Positions 8,603 to 18,856 of a stretch of 64,000 bases of DNA are shown here, in pieces. Where the stretch lies: positions 789,501 to 853,500 of the forward strand of contig NZ_CP072642.1 of assembly GCF_018304765.1 (NCBI RefSeq). The letters are read 5' to 3'. Under the pieces are notes generated by a model. The model had not been told where the DNA came from. It was given only the letters and a program-made list of their open reading frames with translations, and ran no database searches. The stretch's first letter is position 1, and every line of letters begins with the position of its first letter. The position numbers were made by a program, and so were the translations under genes. Origin of the DNA: Chloracidobacterium sp. N (lineage in GTDB: Bacteria; Acidobacteriota; Blastocatellia; Chloracidobacteriales; Chloracidobacteriaceae).

Positions 8603-10282
8603 ATGTTCACTGCCAAGTGCCGTGTTCCCGGTTCTTTCGCCAGGTGGTTTGCGTGTTCACAGGCGTCTCTGCCAGCGGCCGGTCTGGTCTGGACGTTTGT
8701 TCTGCTGGGGGGCATTGTTTTCCTGGGCAGCCGCAGCGTAGCCCAGATCGGGCGCGCGGATGATGTGCCGCCCGCCTCGGCCAACCCGTCCGCACCTGGA
8801 ACGCCACCGGGCAAGCGCCCCTCTCCGCCACGTCGCCCGGCCATCGTCAAAACCCCCACGGGCGTTGCCATGCCGCTCGGTCGTCCGGCGGAGTTTTACT
8901 TCGAGGAAGGCAACGAGCTGTTTGACAAGGGAGACTTCGTCTCGGCCCGGATGTTTTTTGAGCAGGGTGGGAAAGCGGCGCGTCCCAAAAGTGACCTGGC
9001 GGAAGTCCTGCAGCGCCGCCGGGAAGTGTCCGCCCACATGGCGGTCGGTATGCAGTTCGAGCGGGAGTCACAACTTGTCGAGGCCCTGGCCGAGTACGAC
9101 AAAGCCCTGGCCCTTGAGCCGGTCAATCCGGTTGCCAAAAGACACGCCGGACAGGTTCTGCAGATGCTTGGCAAGGCGGCCATGCTCACCAAAGACTGGC
9201 AGGCGGCGATTGGTTATCTCCGCCGCGCCCAGGAGCTTGCGCCCGAGGCTTCCACGCAGGCCGCACTGGTCACATCTCTGCTGCGGTTGGCTATGGAGCA
9301 GTCCGATCCGACCGAAGCCCAGCGCACCTACCGGCAGGTGCTGGAGATCGCACCCGGTAATGAAGATGCCCGTCTGGGACTGCGCCGCACGGAGGCACAG
9401 CTCCGCACCCGGCAGGCCGAAGCCGCCTTCCAGTCCGGACGCTATAACGAAGCCCGGAGTGAATACGAAGCCGCGCTTGAACTCGACCCTGAACATGCAC
9501 CGGCGTCCGCGGGCAAAACCAAGGTGGAAGGCTACTTGGCCCGCCAGTCGGCAGATGAAGCCTATCGCCGCCGGGACTTCCGCGCGGCGTATGCCGACTA
9601 CCAGAAATTTCAAACCGTTGTCCCAGATGACCCGCAGGTGACGGAGCGGTTACAGGAACTCTCCCTGCGGCTGGAGCCGCCCCTGCCGCTGCGCGGCTCG
9701 CTGATTTACAAGCTGAACACCGCCAGCCCCTTTCGGATTCGCCTGCATCGCGATCAGGTGGAAAACGCCCTGCTTGACAGCGAGAACCCCATCAAGCCGG
9801 ACATCAAGCTCGAAGGCCGCCTCCCGGCGCGGGAGGCTGTGTTCCGCTTGGGCAAGTCTTCCGCCAATGTCACGGTCCGTATCGCCGTGATGCCGGTTGC
9901 CGGCAATGATTACACCGCCGAGCTGATTGCCACGCCCAAAAATCCGCGTTCGGAAGATGTCATCGTCGTGGCCGAATGGCAGCTTCCCCTGAAAGGTGGG
10001 GTTCAGTGGAAAAGGCAGCTCGAACCCGGCGCCTACCGGGTCTATTGGCAGGGACCATTCTTTGAGGTTTTTGACCCAACCGGCGTCTGTATTGAATCCA
10101 GCCGGCAGTCACCCCTGCCGCGCCAGCCTGTCACAGTCAAGGTCAAGCCAATCAAGGGGGTCACGGTGCAGGTTGTCGAGCAACCCAATCCCGGAAACGA
10201 CTTTACCTTCGCCCTCAACCTGGCTGTCACCAGCCCGACCCTGCTGCTGCTTGACCTGAGCTGGGATGCAGGCAAAAAGTAG
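8603..10282 (+). CDS. Membrane-anchored or secreted TPR protein
   Basis: This 559-residue protein has an N-terminal hydrophobic segment (about residues 24-48) that could be a signal peptide or anchor, followed by a Pro-rich stretch. TPR-like helical repeats span about residues 90-340; examples are ALAEYDKALALEPVNPVAKR, AIGYLRRAQELAPEAS and ARSEYEAALELDPEHAPA. The C-terminal 200 residues look beta-rich and are not recognised. It is co-oriented with the FGE-fold gene and may be its periplasmic partner, which is inference from adjacency. A long-loop inverted repeat follows the gene. Confidence 0.75.
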   Translation: MFTAKCRVPGSFARWFACSQASLPAAGLVWTFVLLGGIVFLGSRSVAQIGRADDVPPASANPSAPGTPPGKRPSPPRRPAIVKTPTGVAMPLGRPAEFYFEEGNELFDKGDFVSARMFFEQGGKAARPKSDLAEVLQRRREVSAHMAVGMQFERESQLVEALAEYDKALALEPVNPVAKRHAGQVLQMLGKAAMLTKDWQAAIGYLRRAQELAPEASTQAALVTSLLRLAMEQSDPTEAQRTYRQVLEIAPGNEDARLGLRRTEAQLRTRQAEAAFQSGRYNEARSEYEAALELDPEHAPASAGKTKVEGYLARQSADEAYRRRDFRAAYADYQKFQTVVPDDPQVTERLQELSLRLEPPLPLRGSLIYKLNTASPFRIRLHRDQVENALLDSENPIKPDIKLEGRLPAREAVFRLGKSSANVTVRIAVMPVAGNDYTAELIATPKNPRSEDVIVVAEWQLPLKGGVQWKRQLEPGAYRVYWQGPFFEVFDPTGVCIESSRQSPLPRQPVTVKVKPIKGVTVQVVEQPNPGNDFTFALNLAVTSPTLLLLDLSWDAGKK

Positions 10283-10310
10283 AAAACGCGCTCTTGTGGT
10301 TGAAAAAATG

Positions 10311-10376
10311 ACAGCCATACCCGAAGTTGAAGGCAGACCCCGCACGGACACTCCCTAGAAGCTTGGGTATGGCTGT
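10311..10376 (+). terminator. Perfect 12-bp inverted repeat, possible transcription terminator
   Basis: ACAGCCATACCC at 10311-10322 and GGGTATGGCTGT at 10365-10376 are perfect inverse complements around a 42-nt loop. They are followed by TTTTC. The site lies 28 bp after the TPR gene. The loop is long for a classical intrinsic terminator, so a regulatory structure is also possible. Confidence 0.45.
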
Positions 10377-10525
10377 TTTCCTGACAAAGAAGCAGAGCAA
10401 CCTTCGTGCCAGAACTGCAATGTCTCCAACGGACGGCGTTGCCCTTGGTTTCTGGTGCTGAGTTGACAATTCTTTTCATTCACCGGTTGTCAATTTTTGT
10501 CATCCTGTCTTTGTTTTGACAGGAA

Positions 10526-11422
10526 ATGGTAACAATTTTCGTGTCTGACACCCTGCTGCTGCTGGTCTCACTCTTTGGTTCGACGCTCCGCCTCTCGACG
10601 CCACTCATCCTGGCCGCCTTGGGTGGGCTGTATGCCGAACGGGGCGGAGTCATCAACATGGCGCTGGAAGGCATCATGCTGGCCGGCGCGTTTACTGCCG
10701 CCACCGTGACGGCGCTGACCGGCAGCCCATGGCTGGGGTTGTTGGCCGGTCTGGCGGCCGGGCTGTTCGTGGCAGCACTCCATGCCTTCTGCTGCATTAC
10801 CTGCCGCGCTGATCAGGTTGTCACCGGCACGGCCATCAACATTCTCATGCTGGGCGTCCCGCCGTTGATTTCGGGGGCCTTGTTCGAGTCCACAGGTTCG
10901 ACACCCAACCTGGCTCAGACCCAGACGCTTCCCACCCTGCCGATTGTGGCTGCCCTGGTCGCCGTGCCGGTGACGATGTTTGTCCTGTTCAAGACACCCT
11001 TCGGTTTACGGTTGCGCGCCGTTGGCGAAGTGCCCGAAGCCGCCGCCACGGCTGGCATCAGCGTCACCTGGCTGCGCTGGCAGGGCGTCCTGCTTTCAGG
11101 GCTGCTGGCCGGGTTGGGCGGAGTCTATCTCTCGATTGGGCAGAACTCGCTCTACACGCGCAACATGACCGCCGGGCGTGGCTACATTGCGCTGGCGGCG
11201 TTGATTTTCGGCAACTGGCTGCCATGGCGTGTCCTGCTGGCCTGCCTGCTGTTTGGCTTCATGGACGCCGTGCAGATTCGCCTGCAGGGAACATCGTCCG
11301 TTCCCACGCAGTTCATTCAGATCATCCCGTACATTTTCACCATGGTGGTGCTGGCCGGCTTCATCGGCAAAGCGACGCCACCCCAGGCATTAGGCACGCC
11401 CTACATCAAGGGACGCCGGTGA
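10526..11422 (+). CDS. Nucleoside/simple-sugar type ABC transporter permease (YufQ/NupQ-like)
   Basis: This 298-residue membrane protein has the permease signature of BMP-type nucleoside importers: TPLILAALGGLYAERGGVINMALEGIMLAGAF split over the first two helices. About eight hydrophobic segments follow. The ATPase, second permease and lipoprotein normally encoded beside it are absent from both flanks. The ATG at 10526 follows AGGA very closely. A hairpin with arms CCTGTC (10504-10509) and GACAGG (10518-10523) would pair over this ribosome binding site. The 3' end overlaps panE convergently by 33 bp. Confidence 0.85.
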   Translation: MVTIFVSDTLLLLVSLFGSTLRLSTPLILAALGGLYAERGGVINMALEGIMLAGAFTAATVTALTGSPWLGLLAGLAAGLFVAALHAFCCITCRADQVVTGTAINILMLGVPPLISGALFESTGSTPNLAQTQTLPTLPIVAALVAVPVTMFVLFKTPFGLRLRAVGEVPEAAATAGISVTWLRWQGVLLSGLLAGLGGVYLSIGQNSLYTRNMTAGRGYIALAALIFGNWLPWRVLLACLLFGFMDAVQIRLQGTSSVPTQFIQIIPYIFTMVVLAGFIGKATPPQALGTPYIKGRR

Positions 11423-12439
11423 ACCGGCCAGGTGGGCGATACGCTCCCGGAGCCGTTCGAGTGGGAATTGCCCAACACCCTTGCCCGTCTCGATGGATTC
11501 CCGGACCGCGGCCAGCAGGGCGCGGTTGATGGGCGTCGGAACGCCATACCGTTCCCCAAGCCGCACAATCTCGCCATTGAGGTATTCGGCTTCGGTTTCG
11601 GGACGGCGAAAGTGCAAATCCTGCCACATGGATGGATAGCCGCGCTGTTCCGGCGGTACGTCGGTAAACTCGGCCTGACGCGCGGCAAAGGCTTCGACCT
11701 GCGCGCGAATATCGAAACGACCGGTCACATCAGCCGGGGAAATGCCGGCCGCAGCCAGCACGCGCAGCCCTTCTTCCATGACGGCGCGCATCATGGACAG
11801 CATCTCCGGCGTCGCAAAGGCTTTCTGCCAGTAGCAGTCCGTAACGGCCAGCAGCGCATTGTTGAGGTTTCCGATGAGCTTGCCCCACTTGACGGCCATG
11901 GCATCGGGATGCTCGCGGGTGGGCAGCCCGGCGGCCGTAAAGTCTGCCGCCACCTGGGCCGTCAGGGCATCCGTCCCTTTTGGAAAACACCCGACGGCGA
12001 GAAAGTCCATGATGGTCAGGACGACGCGGCCGGGTTCCGGCAGGACGGCGTTGAACAGCACCAGGACGGGATACACCTGCGTGACGTATTCGGCGACAAT
12101 GGCTTCATTGGCAATGCCGTTTTGCAGGCACAACACCGGTGTCGTGGGCGGAACCTGCCGGGCGACATCGGCCATGGCAGTGGCGGTCTGGGTTGCCTTG
12201 ACACCCAGGAGCAGGACATCGCCTTCTCCCGGCGCAGCTTCCGCGAGATGGGAAACGGCCGGGATGTCAAGCGTCAGGGTTTCCGTCGGCGTTTCCAGGC
12301 GCAGTCCCCGCGCCCGGATGGCTTCCACGTGGGCCGGACGGCCGACCAGACAGGCGGCATATCCAGCGCGGTGGAGCAGCCCGCCGACAACGCTGCCAAC
12401 GGCTCCGGCCCCATAGACAATGTACCGTCGAATCATCAT
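11390..12439 (-). CDS. panE: 2-dehydropantoate 2-reductase (ketopantoate reductase)
   Basis: This 349-residue protein has an N-terminal GAGAVGSVVGG NADPH-binding motif, the LLGVKATQT strand, the LCLQNGIANE motif and the family signature KWGKLIGNLNNAL with the active-site Lys. It reduces ketopantoate to pantoate for CoA synthesis. ATG codons at 12439 and 12436 are both possible starts. The start overlaps the crtYd stop by 4 bp, so it is the last gene of a tightly packed minus-strand operon. It overlaps the permease gene on the other strand by 33 bp. Confidence 0.93.
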   Translation of the reverse strand: MMIRRYIVYGAGAVGSVVGGLLHRAGYAACLVGRPAHVEAIRARGLRLETPTETLTLDIPAVSHLAEAAPGEGDVLLLGVKATQTATAMADVARQVPPTTPVLCLQNGIANEAIVAEYVTQVYPVLVLFNAVLPEPGRVVLTIMDFLAVGCFPKGTDALTAQVAADFTAAGLPTREHPDAMAVKWGKLIGNLNNALLAVTDCYWQKAFATPEMLSMMRAVMEEGLRVLAAAGISPADVTGRFDIRAQVEAFAARQAEFTDVPPEQRGYPSMWQDLHFRRPETEAEYLNGEIVRLGERYGVPTPINRALLAAVRESIETGKGVGQFPLERLRERIAHLAGSPASLDVGRA

Positions 12440-12747
12440 GCGCGTAGTTCTTTGGGCAGAAACAGCACGAGGCTCTGTGACACGAGCAGGCTGGTCAGAA
12501 AAAAGAAAATGACTTCTTCCAGTGGCACGACGCCCACGTGGATGCCGAGAATCTGATTGGCGTCAAACAGCCAGATACCTTCGGCAATGGCCAGCGCATC
12601 GGCTATGACGAAGTACAGCCCGATGACCACCACCGGCAAAAACACCGCCCGTGCATTGCGCGCCAGGATGCGCCAGCCAATGGCCCACTGGATTATGACA
12701 ACCGGCAGCATCCAGCCGAGCAGATGGAACAGGTAGTTGGTTTTCAT
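12436..12747 (-). CDS. crtYd: Lycopene beta-cyclase subunit, CrtYd-type
   Basis: This 103-residue protein has three hydrophobic helices and the lycopene cyclase-domain signature IWLFDANQILGIHVGVVPLEE followed by a FFFLTS helix. Heterodimeric CrtYc/CrtYd enzymes close the beta-ionone rings of lycopene in the membrane. The start at 12747 overlaps the crtYc stop by 4 bp, and the stop overlaps the panE start by 4 bp, which suggests translational coupling. Its size matches a single half of the split enzyme. Confidence 0.88.
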   Translation of the reverse strand: MKTNYLFHLLGWMLPVVIIQWAIGWRILARNARAVFLPVVVIGLYFVIADALAIAEGIWLFDANQILGIHVGVVPLEEVIFFFLTSLLVSQSLVLFLPKELRA

Positions 12748-13070
12748 GTGGCTTTCTCCGTGGCGGTTGAGCTGGAGCGCGGGCGCAGCAGCGCCACCGT
12801 CAACAGCCCAACGCTGATGGTTTGCAGCAGGAAAAAGCCGTATTCCTCGATGGGCAGCCGCCAGATGCGAAACAGAATCTTGTCTTCCGGGAAGTCCCAT
12901 ATCCCCAGTTTGACGGCATGGTTGTCCCACGGGGTGGTGAAGACAAAGACAATGACACAGACGAGACCCAGCCAGCGGGCATGGACACGGGAAAACCTGC
13001 CCCGCGCCAGCCAGGCCGTCACCAGCAGCAGGGGAAGGCTGAAGTAAAGGTGAAACTGCAAGTACGTCAT
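12744..13070 (-). CDS. crtYc: Lycopene beta-cyclase subunit, CrtYc-type
   Basis: This 108-residue protein has three hydrophobic helices. It contains the domain signature TTPWDNHAVKLGIWDF with a nearby DKIL, and RLPIEEYGFFLLQT. Together with CrtYd it should form the split lycopene cyclase; the two subunits resemble each other, as expected for an ancient duplication. Split CrtYc/CrtYd is best known from actinobacteria, and related fused forms from archaea, fungi and Bacteroidota. Lateral transfer into this lineage is possible but was not tested. Confidence 0.9.
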   Translation of the reverse strand: MTYLQFHLYFSLPLLLVTAWLARGRFSRVHARWLGLVCVIVFVFTTPWDNHAVKLGIWDFPEDKILFRIWRLPIEEYGFFLLQTISVGLLTVALLRPRSSSTATEKAT

Positions 13071-13150
13071 GAAAACCAGCGTTGTGTTGTAAATCGGGGG
13101 CGATGACAGCTTATCGAAGTGACAGACCGGGCAAAAGTCTATGTGTTTGT

Positions 13151-13840
13151 TTACGTCGGGCGTGAAGACATCCCCGGCTGGGGTGAGGGCCGGCGGGTGA
13201 GCGTCCAGTGGCGGTCGCTGGTCTGGGCAAGGGTGATGTCGGTCAGTCCGGCCGCCTCGGCCGCCGCTGCAATTTCTTCGAGTGTGAGCGCTGCCCCCAG
13301 CGAATCACGGAAAAGCTTTTGCTGCCGGGGCGATTCGTCCCCGGCGTACTGCGCCACCAGAGCATCGGCTGCTTCCGGGGTGGCCGGCCGCAGGAGGTCC
13401 CGGATGAACAGCGCAGCCCCCGGTTTGGCCACCCGCGCTATTTCACGCAGGACCGTGACCGGCTCCGGGATGTGGTGCACGATGCTGTTGGAAATCACGG
13501 CATCGAAGGTTGCCGCCGGAAAGGGAAGGCTTTTGGCGTCAGCCAGATGCAGGCTGATGCGGTCTTCGAGCCGGGCCGCCCGGAGATGGGCCGCCGCCAG
13601 TTTGAGCATTTCCGCCGACAGGTCCGCGGCGGCAATCTGCACGTCCGGCAGGCGTTCGGCAATGAGAACGGGAATGCGCGCCGTACCCGTGCCCACATCC
13701 AGCACATAGCCAGCCCGAATGCCAAGCGCCACGACGGCATCCGCAAACGCCGTGTTGACTTCGGTGAAGTCCATGGCGTCGTAGTCCTGGGCTTCCTCCG
13801 CCGTGTCCATGACTTCGGGTTCGAGAATCCGCTCCATCAT
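13151..13840 (-). CDS. Class I SAM-dependent methyltransferase
   Basis: This protein of about 229 residues has the Rossmann methyltransferase motif I VLDVGTGTARIP, a motif II AAADLSAEML acidic residue, and ISNSIVHHIPEP followed by LREIARVAKPGG-like sequence. This is the UbiE/Methyltransf_11 arrangement. GTG at 13843 and ATGs at 13840 and 13837 are alternative starts; ATG 13840 is chosen. It lies 80 bp upstream of crtYc on the same strand. A role in quinone, carotenoid or chlorophyll methylation is possible from context only. Confidence 0.82.
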   Translation of the reverse strand: MMERILEPEVMDTAEEAQDYDAMDFTEVNTAFADAVVALGIRAGYVLDVGTGTARIPVLIAERLPDVQIAAADLSAEMLKLAAAHLRAARLEDRISLHLADAKSLPFPAATFDAVISNSIVHHIPEPVTVLREIARVAKPGAALFIRDLLRPATPEAADALVAQYAGDESPRQQKLFRDSLGAALTLEEIAAAAEAAGLTDITLAQTSDRHWTLTRRPSPQPGMSSRPT

Positions 13841-13897
13841 CACCTGTTTCGTGGTTGGTTCGCCGCTGCAAGGTTGGTCAATGGCGATGTTGTTTCG

Positions 13898-15973
13898 TCA
13901 GGCCAACTGCGCGCGCAGGGCATCGGGCGTTGTAACCGGGGCCTGGCAGGTAAAGCTCTGGCAGACGTAAGCCGTGGGTTGGCCGTTGTGCATCGTTCGC
14001 TGCGCCACCAGCGGAACATACTGCGCGTGGTCGCCATCTTCCGGGTTCAGCAGGGCCACGACGCGGTGCGGACGGAAGGCTTCCTCGACAACCCGGCGAA
14101 GCTCGCGCGTCTCCGCTGCGTCCGGCGGCCCGACGATGACGATTTCCCGGACACTGGCCAGATAGAAGTCGAGCGCCCCCAGCAGTTGCCCGAATCCAGA
14201 GGGCATCTTGGCCATGGAACTGGACAGTGTTTGCAGGATGTGTTCGGCCCGCTCGCGGTAGCGTTGCTCGCCGGTCAACAGCGCCAGGCGCAGCAGAACC
14301 TCCACCGCCACCGAATTGCCCGACGGCGTAGCGTTGTCGAAGACATCCTTGACGCGCGTGATGAGCTGCTCGTGCCGGTCGCCGGTAAAGAAAAAGCCCC
14401 CGCCCTGCGGATCGTCGAATTGTGCCAGCATGGCCTCAGTCAGTTCGCGCGCCGCACAGAAGTATTTGACGTTTCCGGTGGCTTCATACAGCGCCAGAAG
14501 CCCCTCGGCATAGCAGGCGTAGTCTTCCTGGTAGCCCGGAAACTTGTTTTGTCCGTCCTTGTGTGACCGGTACAGGATGCCGTCCACATACATCGTGCCC
14601 AGAACAAACGCGGCATTGCGTTCTGCTACGGCACGGTAATCATCCCGTTCCAGGACGGCTGCCGCCCGCGCAAAGCTGTAGAGCATCAGTCCATTCCACG
14701 CGGCCAGACATTTTTCATCGCGCGCCGGTTTGACCCGCTGTTCACGGGCTTCAAACAGGATGCGCTTCGCGCGCGCCAGCACATGTTCCAAGTGTTCCGG
14801 TGTCACTTCCTTGAGACGGGCAACGGTTTCGAGCGGCAGGGGCGTGCTGAGCACGGTTTTGCCGGTTTCCTCGAAATTGCCTTCTTCGGTGACATCAAAG
14901 TACCGGCGCACCAGGTCAGCATCGGCTTCATCGAGCAGGGCATTGATTTCCTCCGGCGTCCAGACGAAAAACCGGCCTTCTTCACCTTCGCTGTCGGCAT
15001 CCTGAGTGGCGTAAAAGCCGCCCGTCGGTGCGGTCATTTCACGCACCACGTAGTCGAGCGTTTCTTCGACGATCTGGCGGTAGCGCGGTTTGCCGGTCGC
15101 CTGCCAGGCTTCGAGGTACGTCCGCGTCAGCAGGGCGTTGTCGTACAGCATTTTCTCAAAGTGCGGGACAAGCCACTGGTCGTCCGTCGAGTAGCGATGA
15201 AAGCCGCCGCCCAGGTGGTCATACATCCCGCCGCTGGCCATCTTGTCGAGGGAGAGTTCGACCATTTCGAGCGCGTGGAGTTCGCCCGTCAGTCGCCAGT
15301 AACGGAGCAGGAAGGAGAGCAGCATCGAGTTGGGAAACTTGGGCGCGCCACCGAAGCCGCCGTGAACATGGTCGAAGCGTGTGGACAGGCGGCGGTAAGC
15401 ATCTGTGAGGATTTCCGGTGACAGCGTTCGCGCGCCGTCCAGCGGCGTGTGCATCCGTTGGAGTTCGGCCGTGATTTCAGCGATGCTCTGCCGGACCTCA
15501 TGGCGGCGCTGACGGTAGGCGTCAGCCACTGAGCGGAGAATACGCGGAAAGCCCGGCATCCGCCCGCGGTCTTCGGGCGGGAAGTAGGTTCCGCCGTAGA
15601 ACGGTTCGCCGTCCGGCGTCAGAAATACCGTCAGCGGCCAGCCGCCCCGCCCGGTCATAAGCTGGACGGCGTTCATATAGACCGTATCCAGGTCCGGGCG
15701 TTCTTCGCGGTCCACTTTGATATTGATGAACAGCTCGTTCATCAGGGCCGCAATGGACGGATTTTCAAAACACTCGTGCTCCATGACGTGGCACCAGTGG
15801 CAGGCCGAATAGCCGATGCTCAACAAGATGGGCTTGTCTTCAGCTTTGGCCCGGGCCAGGGCTTCCGGCCCCCACGGATACCAGTCCACCGGGTTGTGGG
15901 CATGCTGCAAAAGATACGGACTCGTTTCGCTGATGAGCCGATTGACAAACTGCGGACTGGGTTGTGCCGACAT
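13898..15973 (-). CDS. Thioredoxin-domain DUF255 protein (YyaL/SSP411 family)
   Basis: This 691-residue protein starts with the conserved [24 protein letters not shown] block. The thioredoxin-like [17 protein letters not shown] follows, with CxxC-type cysteines, then DREERPD and [16 protein letters not shown]. The remaining C-terminal part resembles an alpha/alpha-barrel carbohydrate-enzyme fold, with [15 protein letters not shown] and AAWNGLM. The start at 15973 fits the family; open frame continues to 16285 without similarity. The family is widespread but its reaction is unknown. It heads the group that continues with the methyltransferase 57 bp downstream. Confidence 0.92.
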   Translation of the reverse strand: MSAQPSPQFVNRLISETSPYLLQHAHNPVDWYPWGPEALARAKAEDKPILLSIGYSACHWCHVMEHECFENPSIAALMNELFINIKVDREERPDLDTVYMNAVQLMTGRGGWPLTVFLTPDGEPFYGGTYFPPEDRGRMPGFPRILRSVADAYRQRRHEVRQSIAEITAELQRMHTPLDGARTLSPEILTDAYRRLSTRFDHVHGGFGGAPKFPNSMLLSFLLRYWRLTGELHALEMVELSLDKMASGGMYDHLGGGFHRYSTDDQWLVPHFEKMLYDNALLTRTYLEAWQATGKPRYRQIVEETLDYVVREMTAPTGGFYATQDADSEGEEGRFFVWTPEEINALLDEADADLVRRYFDVTEEGNFEETGKTVLSTPLPLETVARLKEVTPEHLEHVLARAKRILFEAREQRVKPARDEKCLAAWNGLMLYSFARAAAVLERDDYRAVAERNAAFVLGTMYVDGILYRSHKDGQNKFPGYQEDYACYAEGLLALYEATGNVKYFCAARELTEAMLAQFDDPQGGGFFFTGDRHEQLITRVKDVFDNATPSGNSVAVEVLLRLALLTGEQRYRERAEHILQTLSSSMAKMPSGFGQLLGALDFYLASVREIVIVGPPDAAETRELRRVVEEAFRPHRVVALLNPEDGDHAQYVPLVAQRTMHNGQPTAYVCQSFTCQAPVTTPDALRAQLA

Positions 15974-16175
15974 GATGACGGGATGATTCCTTTGCTGATA
16001 ATCGTGGCCAATACACCAAGCTAAGCTTTCTTCTGTCGGGCGTCCAATGGCTGTACCAGAACGGACGCTTGGGGCAACCGTGCCGGGTTGACGGCAACCG
16101 GCCGGAGTTCGTCCATCCAGAAGACCAACTGACCGGCGAAGGCGGTGCCGACCGGCCGTGGCGCTGAGAGGGGGA

Positions 16176-17795
<1,620 letters not shown>

Positions 17796-17949
17796 CAGTC
17801 GTCGGCACTCATCAGGGCAAGCCGGTTCATCTGGGCAGCGGGGACGGCTGCCACAAGCATCCGTGCGACCCCGGTGGCTTGACTGTGGCGAGTGCCGGCA
17901 AAGGCGTCAAGTTTTCCCCACACCGGGCGGGGGCATGGCGCAGCAAAGG

Positions 17950-18576
17950 TCAGTCAGGTTGAACGACACGCAGCAAATCCGCCCGCATCTGCTCCGCCAG
18001 GGTTGTGGTGAGGTCCAGCCCCTCGCGTTTGACGGCCACCGTGCCGTCTTTGCGGAGCAGGACAAAGCTGGGGATCACGGAGAGGTTGAGGCGCTGGAAC
18101 AGCAGGTTCCCGCGTGGGTCCCGCGCGACAGGGTAGGTCAGGTGCAACTGGTCGCGCCAGGTTTTCAGGTCGGCGTCGCTGATGAAATCCCGGTCGCGAG
18201 GCTGGGTGCTGTTGGTAAGGACGAGGCAGAGCGTCACTTGGGGATGGTTGTCGGCAATGGTGTTCATCTGGCGCAGGAGCAGTCGCATCAGGGGCGACCC
18301 ATGGGCAGTGAAGCACAGAAGAACAGCCTTGCCCCGCAACTGTTCCGCGTCGAGGGGCGAACCATTGGGAGTCGGCAGGAGAAACTCAACCGGATCGCCC
18401 TGTTTCTGAACCTTCTGCACCACCGTCGGATTCTTTTCCTGCGGAAGGGCCCCCGGGTCCGTGCCAGAGTGGCCGGCGAGGTTATGAGCCGGAACCGGCT
18501 GAACCACGGGACCGGCCCACAGGAGCAGCGTCAAGACCCACGACCGGCCGGCAGGGAAGGATTTGGTAGGCAACAT
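17950..18576 (-). CDS. Secreted TlpA/thioredoxin-fold protein lacking the CxxC
   Basis: This 208-residue protein has an N-terminal signal peptide (positive residues, then a WVLTLLLWAG core). A thioredoxin-fold pattern follows: the LRGKAVLLCFTAHGSPLMRLLLRQMN strand-helix, split here over about 25 residues, TYPVARDPRG, and the cis-Pro region LSVIPSFVLLRKDGTV. The usual CxxC at the helix start is replaced by residues without cysteine (HGSP). A simple thiol-disulfide exchange role is therefore unlikely. The start at 18576 is preferred over an upstream in-frame codon at 18606. It is 154 bp upstream of the UbiB-like gene. Confidence 0.75.
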   Translation of the reverse strand: MLPTKSFPAGRSWVLTLLLWAGPVVQPVPAHNLAGHSGTDPGALPQEKNPTVVQKVQKQGDPVEFLLPTPNGSPLDAEQLRGKAVLLCFTAHGSPLMRLLLRQMNTIADNHPQVTLCLVLTNSTQPRDRDFISDADLKTWRDQLHLTYPVARDPRGNLLFQRLNLSVIPSFVLLRKDGTVAVKREGLDLTTTLAEQMRADLLRVVQPD

Positions 18577-18655
18577 GATCTTTCTGCGGCTTCGATAAGG
18601 ATACACCCGAATACCACCGATGAAGGCCCATCCGGGAAGGTTGCGTCAGGCACTC

Positions 18656-18706
18656 GGCCGGGGATTCACGGCCGGGGATTCACGGCCGGGGGTTCACGGC
18701 CGGGGG
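18656..18706. repeat. Tandem 14-bp direct repeat, 3.5 copies
   Basis: GGCCGGGGATTCAC occurs at 18656-18669 and 18670-18683. GGCCGGGGGTTCAC is at 18684-18697, and a partial GGCCGGGGG follows at 18698. The array lies in the 280-bp divergent gap between the TlpA-like gene and rseP. Confidence 0.85.
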
Positions 18707-18856
18707 CTGGTGACTGGCACACCGCCTGTTTGGAGAGCACCGGCATGGGGTTGACCGGCGCTGCCCCCGGCGGCGGAAGGCGTTTGGGTACGTACCGAAC
18801 GGCTATGTTACATTCCAAACGGCCCGGTAAGCGATAGGGAGGTTCACAAACGTTTT

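Noticed and set aside
17796-17949. Minus-strand small frame ending in TGATG at the UbiB-like start (up to about 42 codons)
   Set aside because: Only the overlap supports it; composition and lack of a ribosome binding site make it weak.
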